64,000 nt of DNA from the NCBI RefSeq assembly GCF_029667115.1, contig NZ_JARUIU010000001.1, positions 806,001 to 870,000 of the forward strand. The letters are read 5' to 3'. This DNA is from Jeotgalibacillus sp. ET6. GTDB lineage: Bacteria > Bacillota > Bacilli > Bacillales > Jeotgalibacillaceae. Positions 1 through 10,468 of the stretch are shown one piece after another; the first letter of the stretch is position 1; every line of letters begins with the position of its first letter. A model generated the notes under the pieces. It was not told the origin of the DNA and did no database searches. It saw only the letters and a list, made by a program, of their open reading frames with translations. The position numbers and the translations under genes were made by a program.

Positions 1-1231
1 GGAGAATATCCCGATTAAGGGATAATTCCTCAAACATATTAAACCCTTCGATGCTTCTTGCTGACCCTTTTGCTTTTTTTCCATCAGGATCCAGGCACAG
101 CATGATAACAGGACGATAATAGCGATCTACTAATCTTGAAGCTACAATACCCACAACCCCTGGATTCCAGCCCTCTTTGGCAATCACAAGCACCCGATTT
201 TCTTCTAGGGGATATAAACTTTCAACTTGTTCAATTGCTTCTTTTGTAATATCACTGACAATGGTCTGACGCTCTTTATTAATTAGATCAATCTCTTGTG
301 CGAGTGCTTCTGCTTCTTCCATTTCTTCTGTCATAAGCAGTTCGACGGCAGGGTCAGCATCTGCTAATCTTCCAACTGCGTTTAATCTCGGTCCAATAAC
401 GAAACCAACGGACTCTTCATTCAGCTCTGCCAAAGCAGCACCTGCAATTTTGCATAGAACCTGAATCCCTTTACGACGGGTCTGGCGCAGCTCGTGCAAA
501 CCTTTTTTCACCAGAAGCCTGTTCTCATCCCGCAGCGCAACTAAATCTGCAATCGTTCCAATGGCAGCAAGGTCAAGGAGATGAACAGGCGGTTTTTCCA
601 GAAGGGCATGCGCCACTTTAAATGCTACTCCGACCCCTGCCAGTTCTTTAAAAGGATAGTTTCCATTCGGATGATTAGGATGAATAATGGCAAGCGCTTC
701 AGGAAGCTCCGGACCCGGTTCATGGTGATCAGTGATAATTAAATCAACTCCAAGCTCTTTTAAAACCTGCGCTTCCTTAATCCCTGAGATACCATTATCT
801 ACTGTGATCAGCAAAGATACTCCCTGCTCGGCTGCAAATCGAAATGCGTCCTCATTCGGCCCGTATCCCTCTGTAAAACGGTTTGGTATGTAGAATTCAA
901 CATTCGCCCCTAGTTCCTGCAATACGCTTAGCATAACCGAAGTACTCGTAACACCATCGGCATCATAATCACCATAGACCATGATAAGCTCCTGGTCGTT
1001 AACAGCGCGTTTAATTCGTTCCACAGCCTCTTTCATTCCCAATAGCAAAAAGGGATCATAAAAAGACTGGCTTTCAACATATAAAAAAGATTTTGCTTCT
1101 TCAACATCCGTAATTCCACGCTGAACAAGCAATTGAGCTACAACAGCTGGAATGTCGAGAGCTTCTTGTAATGTTTGGACATGTTCATTATTAATGGGAT
1201 GAATATTCCATCGTGTTTTAGATTGTAACAT
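1..1231 (-). CDS. recJ: Single-stranded-DNA-specific exonuclease RecJ, 5' part (cut by window edge)
   Basis: About 410 N-terminal codons of RecJ, the 5'-3' single-strand DNA exonuclease of recombination and mismatch repair; the rest lies beyond base 1. The DHH-family motifs are visible: DYDADG near residues 88-93 and DHH near 168-170, both of which ligate catalytic metals. The ATG at 1231 is preceded by an AGAGGTGAG ribosome binding site. It is the last gene of the recJ-lapA-secDF group, in the order seen in B. subtilis, but a terminator-bearing repeat separates it from lapA and it has its own promoter. No frameshift was seen. Confidence 0.95.
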   Translation of the reverse strand, partial: MLQSKTRWNIHPINNEHVQTLQEALDIPAVVAQLLVQRGITDVEEAKSFLYVESQSFYDPFLLLGMKEAVERIKRAVNDQELIMVYGDYDADGVTSTSVMLSVLQELGANVEFYIPNRFTEGYGPNEDAFRFAAEQGVSLLITVDNGISGIKEAQVLKELGVDLIITDHHEPGPELPEALAIIHPNHPNGNYPFKELAGVGVAFKVAHALLEKPPVHLLDLAAIGTIADLVALRDENRLLVKKGLHELRQTRRKGIQVLCKIAGAALAELNEESVGFVIGPRLNAVGRLADADPAVELLMTEEMEEAEALAQEIDLINKERQTIVSDITKEAIEQVESLYPLEENRVLVIAKEGWNPGVVGIVASRLVDRYYRPVIMLCLDPDGKKAKGSARSIEGFNMFEELSLNRDIL

Positions 1232-1255
1232 TTTCTCACCTCTTTAGCGTTCTTC

Positions 1256-1284
1256 ATTATACAGCAGGTTCAGCTGCTATTCAA
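1256..1284 (-). promoter_or_regulatory. Sigma-A-type promoter for recJ
   Basis: On the minus strand TTGAAT (1284-1279) and a perfect TATAAT (1261-1256) are separated by 17 bp, 25 bp upstream of the recJ start. It lies just beyond the repeat-borne terminator, so recJ would be transcribed independently of lapA. Confidence 0.65.
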
Positions 1285-1306
1285 TGAGCCATGGTCACTC
1301 CTTTCC

Positions 1307-1343
1307 ATAAAAAAAGAGCCTGGGACAAAAGTGTCTCAAGCTC
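1307..1343 (-). terminator. Intrinsic terminator in repeat copy 1 (after lapA)
   Basis: On the minus strand GAGCTTGAGACA and TGTCCCAGGCTC pair over 11 of 12 positions, followed by seven T residues. It is positioned to end the lapA transcript. Confidence 0.75.
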
Positions 1344-1480
1344 TACAACCGGTTCACTTCGCTTCAAGGGGGCGCTTTCCGCAGGGACTGAGCTGAACCC
1401 TTCTCAGGCTATGCCTTTCGGCGGCTCAAGCAACCGTCATGTCCTGCAGGATTCGCCGCCTTACGCTGCGCTCACCTTAC
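1307..1480 (-). repeat. Dispersed ~175-bp repeat, copy 1
   Basis: It shares with 1990-2174 and 51824-52001 a hairpin beginning GAGCCTGGGACA (plus strand), a GGTTCnCTnCGCTT block, a GCGCTTTCC/CCTTTCC block and an end resembling CTGnnnGAnTCGCCGC...CGCTCACCT. Read on the minus strand it starts at the CTCACCT end and finishes in a terminator. It lies between lapA and recJ and fills most of the 316-bp gap. The frame open across it is not a gene, because it does not persist in the other copies. Confidence 0.8.
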
Positions 1481-1547
1481 ATTTGCGGTACATTAGTTTA
1501 CTTTCTCTAAGGCTTTCAGATATCTCCCAGCCTCTTTCCTGCAGTTA

Positions 1548-1886
1548 TCATTCTCCTGATCCATCAGGAGCTGTTCTACGGTAATCCGTGCGCGAAGGAA
1601 GCGGCTCTGTTCGATTCTCTTCTGCATTCGCAAGCTGCTCATTCAATTTCAGGTTTTCGCTTTCAAGATGCTTCACTTTCCGCTGAGTAACAAATAATCG
1701 GAATAGGCCAACTGATCCAATAATTAGTCCCCCCATTAAAACGGAGCCTAAAATAACCAGAATTAAAGGCATTTCTGTTTCAGCAAAACCGAAGTTGACA
1801 GTTACAGGATCGACATTTATAACAGCAAAAATAGCTACAAGAAGAGCAAATATAATTCCTAAAATCAAAACCCACTGAAACTTCAT
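1548..1886 (-). CDS. LapA-domain (DUF1049) small membrane protein
   Basis: A 112-residue protein with two hydrophobic segments (about residues 4-25 and 40-62) joined by the VNFGF-type turn typical of the LapA/DUF1049 family, then a charged coiled-coil-like tail (about 68-92) rich in Glu, Lys and Leu. It corresponds by position to B. subtilis yrvD. Its role in Gram-positives is unknown; in proteobacteria the LapA/YciS family assists lipopolysaccharide assembly, which cannot apply directly here. AAGGAGG precedes the ATG. A promoter and a repeat-borne terminator flank it, so it looks monocistronic. Confidence 0.8.
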   Translation of the reverse strand: MKFQWVLILGIIFALLVAIFAVINVDPVTVNFGFAETEMPLILVILGSVLMGGLIIGSVGLFRLFVTQRKVKHLESENLKLNEQLANAEENRTEPLPSRTDYRRTAPDGSGE

Positions 1887-1936
1887 AACATGTCCTCCTT
1901 TCTTAAAAATGCTTGGATAGTTTTAAATTACCCTTA

Positions 1937-1965
1937 ATTCTAAACTGCTAATCCTCTGATCGCAA
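1937..1965 (-). promoter_or_regulatory. Sigma-A-type promoter for the lapA-domain gene
   Basis: On the minus strand TTGCGA (1965-1960) and TAGAAT (1942-1937) are separated by 17 bp, about 50 bp upstream of the start and downstream of repeat copy 2. Confidence 0.5.
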
Positions 1966-1989
1966 TGCGATGCAACGACTATGCGGCTT

Positions 1990-2033
1990 GAAAAAAAAAA
2001 GAAGAGCCTGGGACAAAAAAATGTCTCAAGCTC
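1990..2033 (-). terminator. Intrinsic terminator in repeat copy 2 (after secDF)
   Basis: On the minus strand GAGCTTGAGACA pairs with TGTCCCAGGCTC around a T-rich loop, followed by TTCTTTTTTTTTT. It would terminate secDF mRNA. Confidence 0.75.
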
Positions 2034-2174
2034 TTTGACCGGTTCGCTGCGCTTCAGGCTGACCTTTCCGAAGGGACGGCTTGAGCGTTCTCGGGCGTTG
2101 CCCTTCGAAGTCTCAATTAACCTTCATATCCTTCTGGAGTCGCCGCCTTCCGTACCGCTCACCTCATACTGCTA
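1990..2174 (-). repeat. Dispersed ~175-bp repeat, copy 2
   Basis: Second copy, immediately after the secDF stop codon. It has the same blocks in the same order as copy 1: the GAGCCTGGGACA hairpin, GGTTCGCTGCGCTTCAGG, CCTTTCCGAAGGGACGG, and CTGGAGTCGCCGCCTTCCG...CGCTCACCTCATACT. The middle differs between copies, as in a decaying non-coding repeat. It fills most of the 295-bp gap between secDF and lapA. Confidence 0.8.
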
Positions 2175-2181
2175 ATACACA

Positions 2182-4443
2182 TTAAACAACAGGCTCGTCT
2201 GACCATTCTTTTTTCTCTTTATACGTAACTAACGAACCTTTTTTCTTCAGCTCGCGTTTTTTCAGTACATACCAGAACTGAGTCGCGATAAAGACAGAGG
2301 AGTAGGTTCCTGCGATTAAACCGATTAACAGTGCAATAGAGAAATTCAAAATCGAGGTGGCTCCAAAGATAATCATAGCAATTACGACAAGCACGACAGT
2401 CAGTACGGTATTAACCGATCTGCCCAGTGTCTGCCGAAGTGATTGATTGACCACTTTAGCCAGCTGTTCTTTTGATTCCACCAGCTTCAGTTTTCTTAAG
2501 TTTTCTCTAATTCTGTCAAACGTAACAATCGTATCATTTATCGAATACCCAATAATCGTCAGCACCGCCGCTATAAACGTAATATCGACTTCAAGACGCA
2601 GAATGCTGAAGACAGCGATAATGAAAAATGCGTCATGAACAAGAGCTATAACGGATGCAAGGGCCATATATAACTCAAACCGGATTGAAACGTACAAAAT
2701 AATACCAATTGCGGCAATGGCAACAGCATACAGCGCGTTTTGCGCCAGCTCTTCCCCAATGACTGGATCTACTGTAGAAACATTCGGATCAGAGCCATAT
2801 TTCTCTTGAAAGTACGTCCTAAGCTCTGCAATTTCTTCCTGATCCAGTGACTCTGTAAACCTTGCGACACCGGTCTCCTGATTTTCACCGGAGATAACAA
2901 TGCTACTCGCTTCAAGTCCAATTTCAGCCAGATCTTCTTCAACAGCCTCTTCATTGAGCGACGTATCAGCCAGTACATCCATTCTTGTACCTGCAACAAA
3001 ATCAATCCCCAGATTCAAGCGGAAGATCATCAGTACTGCCAGACCCGCTACAAGCAGGACCCCGGATAAGGCAAAGAATTTTTTCCGATTGCGAACAAAA
3101 TCAAAACGGTCAAATTTAGTAGGCAAATCAAGTGCATCTACCTCTTCATTATAATCATTAACTTCAGAAGCCTTTACGCCAAACCAGCCTTTTTTGTTAT
3201 CAAGGAATTTACTTCTGACCCAAAGACTCATGAAGAGGCGGGTACCAAATACAGCTGTAACAAAACTTACAATAATGCTTATCAACAGCATGGTGGCAAA
3301 TCCCTTTACTGAGCTTGTTCCAAAGTAAAACAGCACAATTCCAGCTAACAAAGTCGTAATATTTGCATCAAAAATCGTCCATAAAGAGGATTTGCTTCCT
3401 TCTTCGTATGCCTGGCGAACAGGCTTGCCGACTTTCAGCTCTTCTTTAATTCTTTCATAGGTGATAATATTGGCGTCTATTGCCATCCCGACTCCAAGAA
3501 TCAGTGCTGCAATACCAGGCAGCGTCAGAACTCCATTCATCCAATCAAAAATTAATAGGATAAGGTAAATATAAACGGATAGTGTCAGGACACCAATTAA
3601 GCCTGGGAAACGGTAAAAAGCGATCATAAACAGGAAAATCAGTGAAATTCCGATTATCCCTGCTAATACCGTCTGATCCATTGCCATTAAGCCAAATGAA
3701 GCACCTACAGAAGTGGAATACACTTCTTCCAGCTCAACTGGGAGCGCTCCTGCATTCAGCAGATCCGCTAAATCCTGAGCTTCTTGGGGAGTAAAGCTTC
3801 CTTCAATAACGGGTGTAGTTGTTGAAATAACCTCTGATACATTCGGTGCTGAAATAAATTTCGGTTCTTCTTTACCCGCTTCTTCTGCGTAGGAATCCCC
3901 CTCTTCATAATCCAGCCAGATGACAAGCTTATTGTTTGGCGGTCCCATTTCAAGAACTTCCTGTGTAACCTCCGCAAACTTCTGTCCGCTTTTCAATTCC
4001 AATCGGACGATGGGCTGATTCTCCTCATTAAACGTCTGTGAAGATCCTCCCTCTACTAGATCAGACCCGCTGAGCATTTCGTTATCATTAACATCACGGA
4101 AGGTAAGATTTGCCTCTGTAGAGAGAATTTCTCTTGCCTGATTCTGATCTTCCACTCCCGCAAGCTGAACCCGGATCCGGTTGCCATTTTCAACTTGAAT
4201 AACCGGTTCGCTTACGCCTAAAACGTTGACTCTGCGGTCAAGTGCCTGGGCTGTGTCTGATACCACATCCGGAGGAACTTCTTCGCCGTCCTCTCCTTTA
4301 ACCTGATAGAGAACTTCAAAACCACCCTGAAGATCCAGACCCAGCTTAATATTTCCTAAAATTGTCTGGGTAGTCATCCCCATTGCGCCACCAATTAAAA
4401 CAATCAGTAAGATGAAGGTGACGATTCTGCTTCTTTTTACCAT
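2182..4443 (-). CDS. secDF: SecDF, fused protein-export membrane protein
   Basis: A 753-residue natural fusion of SecD and SecF, which uses the proton gradient to help SecYEG finish translocation. The SecD half (about 1-430) has an N-terminal membrane helix with the LGLDLQGG motif, a large extracytoplasmic domain, and helices 2-6 starting near residue 250. The SecF half (about 445-740) repeats the pattern (NLGIDFVAGT), again with six helices. Fusion is the usual state in Bacillus. GAGGAGG lies 8 bases before the ATG. A good promoter overlaps the end of comN, and repeat copy 2 terminates it. The length matches the family. Confidence 0.97.
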   Translation of the reverse strand: MVKRSRIVTFILLIVLIGGAMGMTTQTILGNIKLGLDLQGGFEVLYQVKGEDGEEVPPDVVSDTAQALDRRVNVLGVSEPVIQVENGNRIRVQLAGVEDQNQAREILSTEANLTFRDVNDNEMLSGSDLVEGGSSQTFNEENQPIVRLELKSGQKFAEVTQEVLEMGPPNNKLVIWLDYEEGDSYAEEAGKEEPKFISAPNVSEVISTTTPVIEGSFTPQEAQDLADLLNAGALPVELEEVYSTSVGASFGLMAMDQTVLAGIIGISLIFLFMIAFYRFPGLIGVLTLSVYIYLILLIFDWMNGVLTLPGIAALILGVGMAIDANIITYERIKEELKVGKPVRQAYEEGSKSSLWTIFDANITTLLAGIVLFYFGTSSVKGFATMLLISIIVSFVTAVFGTRLFMSLWVRSKFLDNKKGWFGVKASEVNDYNEEVDALDLPTKFDRFDFVRNRKKFFALSGVLLVAGLAVLMIFRLNLGIDFVAGTRMDVLADTSLNEEAVEEDLAEIGLEASSIVISGENQETGVARFTESLDQEEIAELRTYFQEKYGSDPNVSTVDPVIGEELAQNALYAVAIAAIGIILYVSIRFELYMALASVIALVHDAFFIIAVFSILRLEVDITFIAAVLTIIGYSINDTIVTFDRIRENLRKLKLVESKEQLAKVVNQSLRQTLGRSVNTVLTVVLVVIAMIIFGATSILNFSIALLIGLIAGTYSSVFIATQFWYVLKKRELKKKGSLVTYKEKKEWSDEPVV

Positions 4444-4561
4444 TATGTATAAGTCCTCCTCAAGTTTAAATGCACATTAGCTGTTCATTAAAAGTGTTAT
4501 ATAATTCATTTTTCATCGTCTCATGATAGAGAAGAATTATCCGAATTTTAGCAACAGATTT

Positions 4562-4590
4562 ATTATGAATCACTTATTATAGGGTGTCAA
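4562..4590 (-). promoter_or_regulatory. Sigma-A promoter for secDF
   Basis: On the minus strand a perfect TTGACA (4590-4585) and CATAAT (4567-4562) with 17-bp spacing. The -35 box overlaps the comN stop codon, leaving a leader of about 110 nt before secDF. Confidence 0.7.
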
Positions 4591-4946
4591 TGGCTTTCAG
4601 ATTCATGTGCTGATGACTGATGACCATTGTTGTTTATCTCCTGTTCACCGTGCAGCAGCAGATGGAGCTCCTCTTCATTTAACTCCACACTTTGTGAAGA
4701 AGCCTTGTATTCATTGCGCGTTGTCCAGTTCATATAATCTCCCGCCTTTATGGTAAGAATGTCATTTACCACTGCATACAAGGGAATTTCATCATTACAC
4801 TTCTTCCATTTTTTCTGCACCAGGTACTGCCATAGGGCTTGTTCTGTCACAGAATCGTAACCATAAAGATGAAGTTCTTCCCTTTTACTGCTTAGTGCAG
4901 GTCCTAATTGAACCACCACTTCTTCAAATGAAGTATGTTTATACAT
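4587..4946 (-). CDS. comN: ComN-type post-transcriptional regulator
   Basis: A 119-residue cytoplasmic protein in the position and with the sequence character of B. subtilis ComN (YrzD), which acts on comE mRNA and binds DivIVA. The conserved part is about residues 1-75, with the LYGYDSVTEQALWQYL helix and the WKK...Y.VVNDIL segment; the tail (about 88-119) is acidic, then His/Ser-rich and probably disordered. GGGGGAG lies four bases before the ATG. It is divergent from spoVB. The family assignment rests on the visible motif and synteny. Confidence 0.75.
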   Translation of the reverse strand: MYKHTSFEEVVVQLGPALSSKREELHLYGYDSVTEQALWQYLVQKKWKKCNDEIPLYAVVNDILTIKAGDYMNWTTRNEYKASSQSVELNEEELHLLLHGEQEINNNGHQSSAHESESH

Positions 4947-4986
4947 TTTTCTCCCCCTATAAATTGGCCTATCTTTATATTTTCGT

Positions 4987-5016
4987 CATAGGCTGTCCTA
5001 TTCCGAGCATATGGTT
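4987..5016 (+). promoter_or_regulatory. Candidate sigma-E promoter for spoVB
   Basis: TCATAGG (4987-4993) and CATATGGT (5009-5016), 15 bp apart, resemble the sigma-E boxes (TCATATT, CATACAAT). The same -10 box occurs before spoIVFA. It ends 43 bp upstream of the TTG chosen as the spoVB start. spoVB is sigma-E controlled in B. subtilis. Confidence 0.45.
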
Positions 5017-5059
5017 AATTGTACCGAAAAAAGTTCTCTTTGAGAAGGTGGATTGCCAA

Positions 5060-6598
5060 TTGTCTACATTTATAAGAGGAACTCTGATTCTTATTTTTGC
5101 AGCTATGCTGACGAAAGTATTGGGGTTCATCCATCGTATGGTGCTTGCAAGAATGGTTGGCGAAGAGGGCGTCGGGCTTTATATGATGACGTTTCCCACA
5201 TTAATGCTTGTTATTACAATTACGCAGCTCGGTCTTCCTGTTGCAATCGCAAAGTATGTATCTGAAGCAACGGCAAAAAGAGAAGAGCAGGTTGTCCAGC
5301 GAATCCTGACCGTTTCTCTCTTAATCACGGGTACACTTGCTTTAACCTTCACTCCAGTGATGTTTTTACTTGCCCCATTTTTAACAGAAACATTATTTGC
5401 AGATGACAGAACCTTTTGGCCGTTCGTTGCCATTCTTCCCATCGTGCCAATTGCTGCATTTTCAGCTGTACTAAGAGGGTACTTTCAGGGGAAACAGCAG
5501 ATGGGTGTTACGGCAGTCGGGTCTATTATTGAGCAGCTTATCCGGCTGGTCCTGCTTTACATACTCGTTGGAATGCTTCTGCCAATGGGCATTGAATATG
5601 CCGCCGCCGGTGCCATGCTTGCCTCTATCGGAGGGGAATTATTATCACTTGGTTATTTGTACCTTCACTTTATTTACTCCAGAAGAAAAATACGCATTCA
5701 AGCTGTAAACGGGAGTCAGCCTCCCCGCAAAACCATTGCAAAGCAGCTTCTCAGCATTGCCCTTCCTTCCACTGGCAGCCGTATGATTGGATCGATCGCC
5801 TGGTTTTTAGAGCCGATTCTTGTGATGCAATGTCTGACAATGGTTGGCTTCACGGCTGCTTTTGCTACAAAGGAATACGGTATGCTTACCGGTTTTGTAC
5901 TGCCACTGCTCCTGCTGCCTTCTTTTATTACCGTTTCACTCAGCACGGCTCTTGTTCCTGCAATAAGTGAAGCGAAAGCAAAAAATCAGTTTATAACCGT
6001 CGAGCACCGGATTCAGCAGGCATTGAGGATATCGCTTGTAACAGGCGGACTTTTTTCTATCCTCCTGCTGACACATGGGACATACCTTCTTGAGGCGCTT
6101 TATCATTCCACTAATGGTGCCAACCTGCTGCACTTTATGGCTGTGCTGTTTATATTTTATTACTACCAGGGCCCGCTTCATGCCGTTCTTCAGGCATATG
6201 ATGCGGCTGGTGCGGCCATGATGAACAGCCTGATTGGTGCTGTAGTAAAGCTTGTAGTGATGGCTGCTTTGATGCTTCAGCCAGGGATGGGGATTACAGG
6301 TGCAGCTATTGGTATTATGGTGGGTCTGGTTATGGTGACCCTGCTTCATTTTTTCACAATGAGAAAGCTCGTACCGATCAAAATCCCCTACGCACAATAT
6401 GGAGCGGTCGCATTATTGATGCTATGCATGTATGTACTTGAGAAAAAAATATTTTCTTCCCTTCTTCCTGCTTATTTTATGCATCCCCTTATCACGATGG
6501 TGATCCTGATTGGAATCTATCTCGTTCTGGGGCGTTTCTTAAATGTAATCAAACAAGAGGATTGGTCATTTTTCTCAAGCTGGAGAAAAAAAGGATAA
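5060..6598 (+). CDS. spoVB: Stage V sporulation protein B, MOP-superfamily lipid II flippase
   Basis: A 512-residue polytopic protein of the MATE/MurJ-like polysaccharide-transporter superfamily, required for spore cortex synthesis and thought to flip lipid-linked peptidoglycan precursors in the mother cell. About 13-14 hydrophobic helices are visible. The N-terminal FIRGTLILIFAAMLTK and the GEEGVGLYMM loop are typical. I chose the TTG at 5060 because GAAGGTGG lies 8 bases upstream and homologues begin at this helix; an in-frame ATG at 4895 would add a long segment unlike the family and overlap comN. It converges on the DUF421 gene with a 2-bp gap. Confidence 0.92.
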   Translation: MSTFIRGTLILIFAAMLTKVLGFIHRMVLARMVGEEGVGLYMMTFPTLMLVITITQLGLPVAIAKYVSEATAKREEQVVQRILTVSLLITGTLALTFTPVMFLLAPFLTETLFADDRTFWPFVAILPIVPIAAFSAVLRGYFQGKQQMGVTAVGSIIEQLIRLVLLYILVGMLLPMGIEYAAAGAMLASIGGELLSLGYLYLHFIYSRRKIRIQAVNGSQPPRKTIAKQLLSIALPSTGSRMIGSIAWFLEPILVMQCLTMVGFTAAFATKEYGMLTGFVLPLLLLPSFITVSLSTALVPAISEAKAKNQFITVEHRIQQALRISLVTGGLFSILLLTHGTYLLEALYHSTNGANLLHFMAVLFIFYYYQGPLHAVLQAYDAAGAAMMNSLIGAVVKLVVMAALMLQPGMGITGAAIGIMVGLVMVTLLHFFTMRKLVPIKIPYAQYGAVALLMLCMYVLEKKIFSSLLPAYFMHPLITMVILIGIYLVLGRFLNVIKQEDWSFFSSWRKKG

Positions 6599-6600
6599 AT

Positions 6601-7263
6601 TTATTCTCCCGTGCTGACATACCATCTTCCATCCTCAAACGAACAAAAGAATATTTTATCCAATTGATCATATCCTTCTTTTTTCAGCTCAGCTCTAAGC
6701 CACTGTTCATCCCTGTGTATTTTGGATAAATGATCTCTCTGTATGATGCCGTCCATGACAAGAGGAAGGGATAATTCACCTTCTCTTCTTCCTCTTCTTA
6801 AAACAGTGAGAATCCCCGATGGTTCAAGAATGGCAAATTCCACATCATGCAGATTAAAAATTTCTTTTTCACGCAGCTGCTGCATTAAGTCATCAATATT
6901 GTACCGGTTTCTGCGCATTTCATCTTTCATTAACTGTCCGTTACGAATTAAGACAGAGGGTTTGCCGTCCACTAAGTCCCTAAACGACTTGTTTCTTAAA
7001 GAGAACCAGGAAAGCAGTACTTGAAGAGACATAAGCAATAGCATGGGAAAAACAGCTTTAAACATATTGACATAAGGATCTTCAATTGCAAAAACAGCTA
7101 CTTCACCAATCATCATAAAGACAATAAGATCCAATAGGCTCAGTTCACCCACTTCACGCTTGCCCATTAATCGAAAAATAAGCAGGACAAGGCCATATAA
7201 AATAATGGTTCTGATCCCAACCAAAATATATTCCTCCGCCAATGGCCACACCCTCTTAATCAC
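6601..7263 (-). CDS. DUF421 (YetF/YrbG-type) membrane protein
   Basis: A 220-residue protein with three N-terminal membrane helices (about 12-32, 42-62, 67-88) followed by two small cytoplasmic YetF-type folds; the DGKPSVLIRNGQL segment (about residue 99 on) and DVEFAILEPSG are family hallmarks. Several members are SpoVA-linked in spore formers, and this one occupies the place of B. subtilis yrbG next to spoVB. Biochemical function is unknown. It ends 2 bp from the spoVB stop on the other strand, so the two transcripts probably overlap. Confidence 0.85.
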   Translation of the reverse strand: MIKRVWPLAEEYILVGIRTIILYGLVLLIFRLMGKREVGELSLLDLIVFMMIGEVAVFAIEDPYVNMFKAVFPMLLLMSLQVLLSWFSLRNKSFRDLVDGKPSVLIRNGQLMKDEMRRNRYNIDDLMQQLREKEIFNLHDVEFAILEPSGILTVLRRGRREGELSLPLVMDGIIQRDHLSKIHRDEQWLRAELKKEGYDQLDKIFFCSFEDGRWYVSTGE

Positions 7264-7327
7264 AGCTTTTTATCATTTAGTATGACCTGCTTAGCAGATC
7301 CTTACACAAAAGAACAGGAGGATGGAT

Positions 7328-7711
7328 ATGTCTGCATGGCTGAAAATCGGAAAAGGAATTACGTATGGGGTAATCGTCATTGCCATTGCTGTTCTCGCCA
7401 TTTCAATCATTATGGCTACTTTACTCGCGTTAACTCCATTGAAAGAACTTGAGATGGAGAAATGGCTGAACGGGTCCATGTTTGCAGTAGTGTTAACAGG
7501 CTCCATCGTTGGCGGCGCTGTCTCAAAAGTAAAAGGGCTCTTTGTTGGAGGAATCATTGGCATAATCATGGCCGCACTTTCGTTTCTATTATCCGCTGAA
7601 GGGGCTGTCTGGACTGACTCCATTCTGCATGCTTCACTAACTTTGTTTATCTCGCTTGTGGGGGGAATTGCAGGAGTGAATCTTTTTGGAGGAAAAGGAG
7701 AAAAAGCCTAA
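7328..7711 (+). CDS. TIGR04086-type four-helix membrane protein
   Basis: A 127-residue protein with four hydrophobic helices (about 12-35, 49-68, 70-86, 98-118) and Gly-rich turns (GSIVGGAV, GGIAGVNLFGG), as in B. subtilis YrzE. The function is unknown. I chose the ATG at 7328 because AGGAGG ends 6 bases upstream; the ATG at 7322 abuts that site and is unlikely. It is a single plus-strand gene between the DUF421 gene and yajC, ending at a terminator shared with yajC. Confidence 0.75.
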   Translation: MSAWLKIGKGITYGVIVIAIAVLAISIIMATLLALTPLKELEMEKWLNGSMFAVVLTGSIVGGAVSKVKGLFVGGIIGIIMAALSFLLSAEGAVWTDSILHASLTLFISLVGGIAGVNLFGGKGEKA

Positions 7712-7717
7712 TAAAAA

Positions 7718-7750
7718 AGCTGACGAGTTTTCACTCGCCAGCTTTTTTTG
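7718..7750. terminator. Bidirectional terminator between the TIGR04086-type gene and yajC
   Basis: AGCTGACGAG (7718-7727) pairs with CTCGCCAGCT (7734-7743), flanked by an A-run on the left and a T-run on the right, so it can work in both directions. Confidence 0.75.
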
Positions 7751-7757
7751 TATGGGA

Positions 7758-8030
7758 TTACATTCCCGTTTGCTTATCTAGAACCTCACGCACTGCATTT
7801 CGGTCGTAGGTCAGACGGCTGCCATCGCCGCACTTTAAGATAACCTGTCCTTCGTCAAGTGCATCAATAATGCCGTGAAGGCCACCAATTGTCACAACTT
7901 TATCACCTTTTGCAAGGCTGCTTTGCATTTCAACTACCTTTTTCTGTCGCTTTTGCTGCGGGCGAATCAAAAAAAGATACATCAAGGCAAACATTAAAAT
8001 AAGTGGTACTAAAGTAATTAACGTTTCCAT
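7758..8030 (-). CDS. yajC: Preprotein translocase accessory subunit YajC
   Basis: A 90-residue protein with one N-terminal membrane helix (about 3-21) and the family signature FLIRPQQKRQKK right after it, then a small cytoplasmic domain with GDKVVTIGGLHG. YajC associates with SecDF; here it is near but not in the secDF operon. It follows tgt by 35 bp and is probably cotranscribed with queA and tgt. Confidence 0.95.
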   Translation of the reverse strand: METLITLVPLILMFALMYLFLIRPQQKRQKKVVEMQSSLAKGDKVVTIGGLHGIIDALDEGQVILKCGDGSRLTYDRNAVREVLDKQTGM

Positions 8031-8065
8031 ATTGCTTTAACTCCTCCTTCCTGCCGTTCAATCTA

Positions 8066-10247
<2,182 letters not shown>

Positions 10248-10264
10248 TATCTTTTCTCCTAACT

Positions 10265-10468
10265 TTAGCGAAATCGACCGATAAGAAAGAAAATTCCTGT
10301 TAAAATCACACTGATCACAATCGATGTAACAATCGGAAAATAAACAGTCATGTTTTCACGTTTTATAACAATATCACCCGGCAGTTTGCCAAGCTTAATA
10401 AATTGCATTATAAATCCTGCGACAAGAAGGACTGCACCAATCAGCATGATGGTTTTAGGAAGCGTCAT
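10265..10468 (-). CDS. DUF2905 small membrane protein
   Basis: A 67-residue protein with two membrane helices (about 4-24 and 43-64) linked by a short charged loop with [20 protein letters not shown], the DUF2905 signature. Its function is unknown. Its ATG overlaps the ruvB stop codon by four bases, which implies translational coupling. It is found after ruvB in many Bacillales (yrzS in B. subtilis). Confidence 0.8.
   Translation of the reverse strand: MTLPKTIMLIGAVLLVAGFIMQFIKLGKLPGDIVIKRENMTVYFPIVTSIVISVILTGIFFLIGRFR

Noticed and set aside
1291-1584. Plus-strand frame across repeat copy 1, and similar frames at 1981-2175 and 51792-52004
   Set aside because: They are translated repeat sequence; the frame is not kept among the three copies and there is no ribosome binding site.
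4895-5059. Upstream ATG extension of spoVB
   Set aside because: It overlaps comN on the other strand and adds residues unlike SpoVB; the TTG with GAAGGTGG is better.
5936-6397. Minus-strand 153-residue frame inside spoVB
   Set aside because: It is fully within the spoVB coding region, rich in His/Cys with no domain; a shadow frame.
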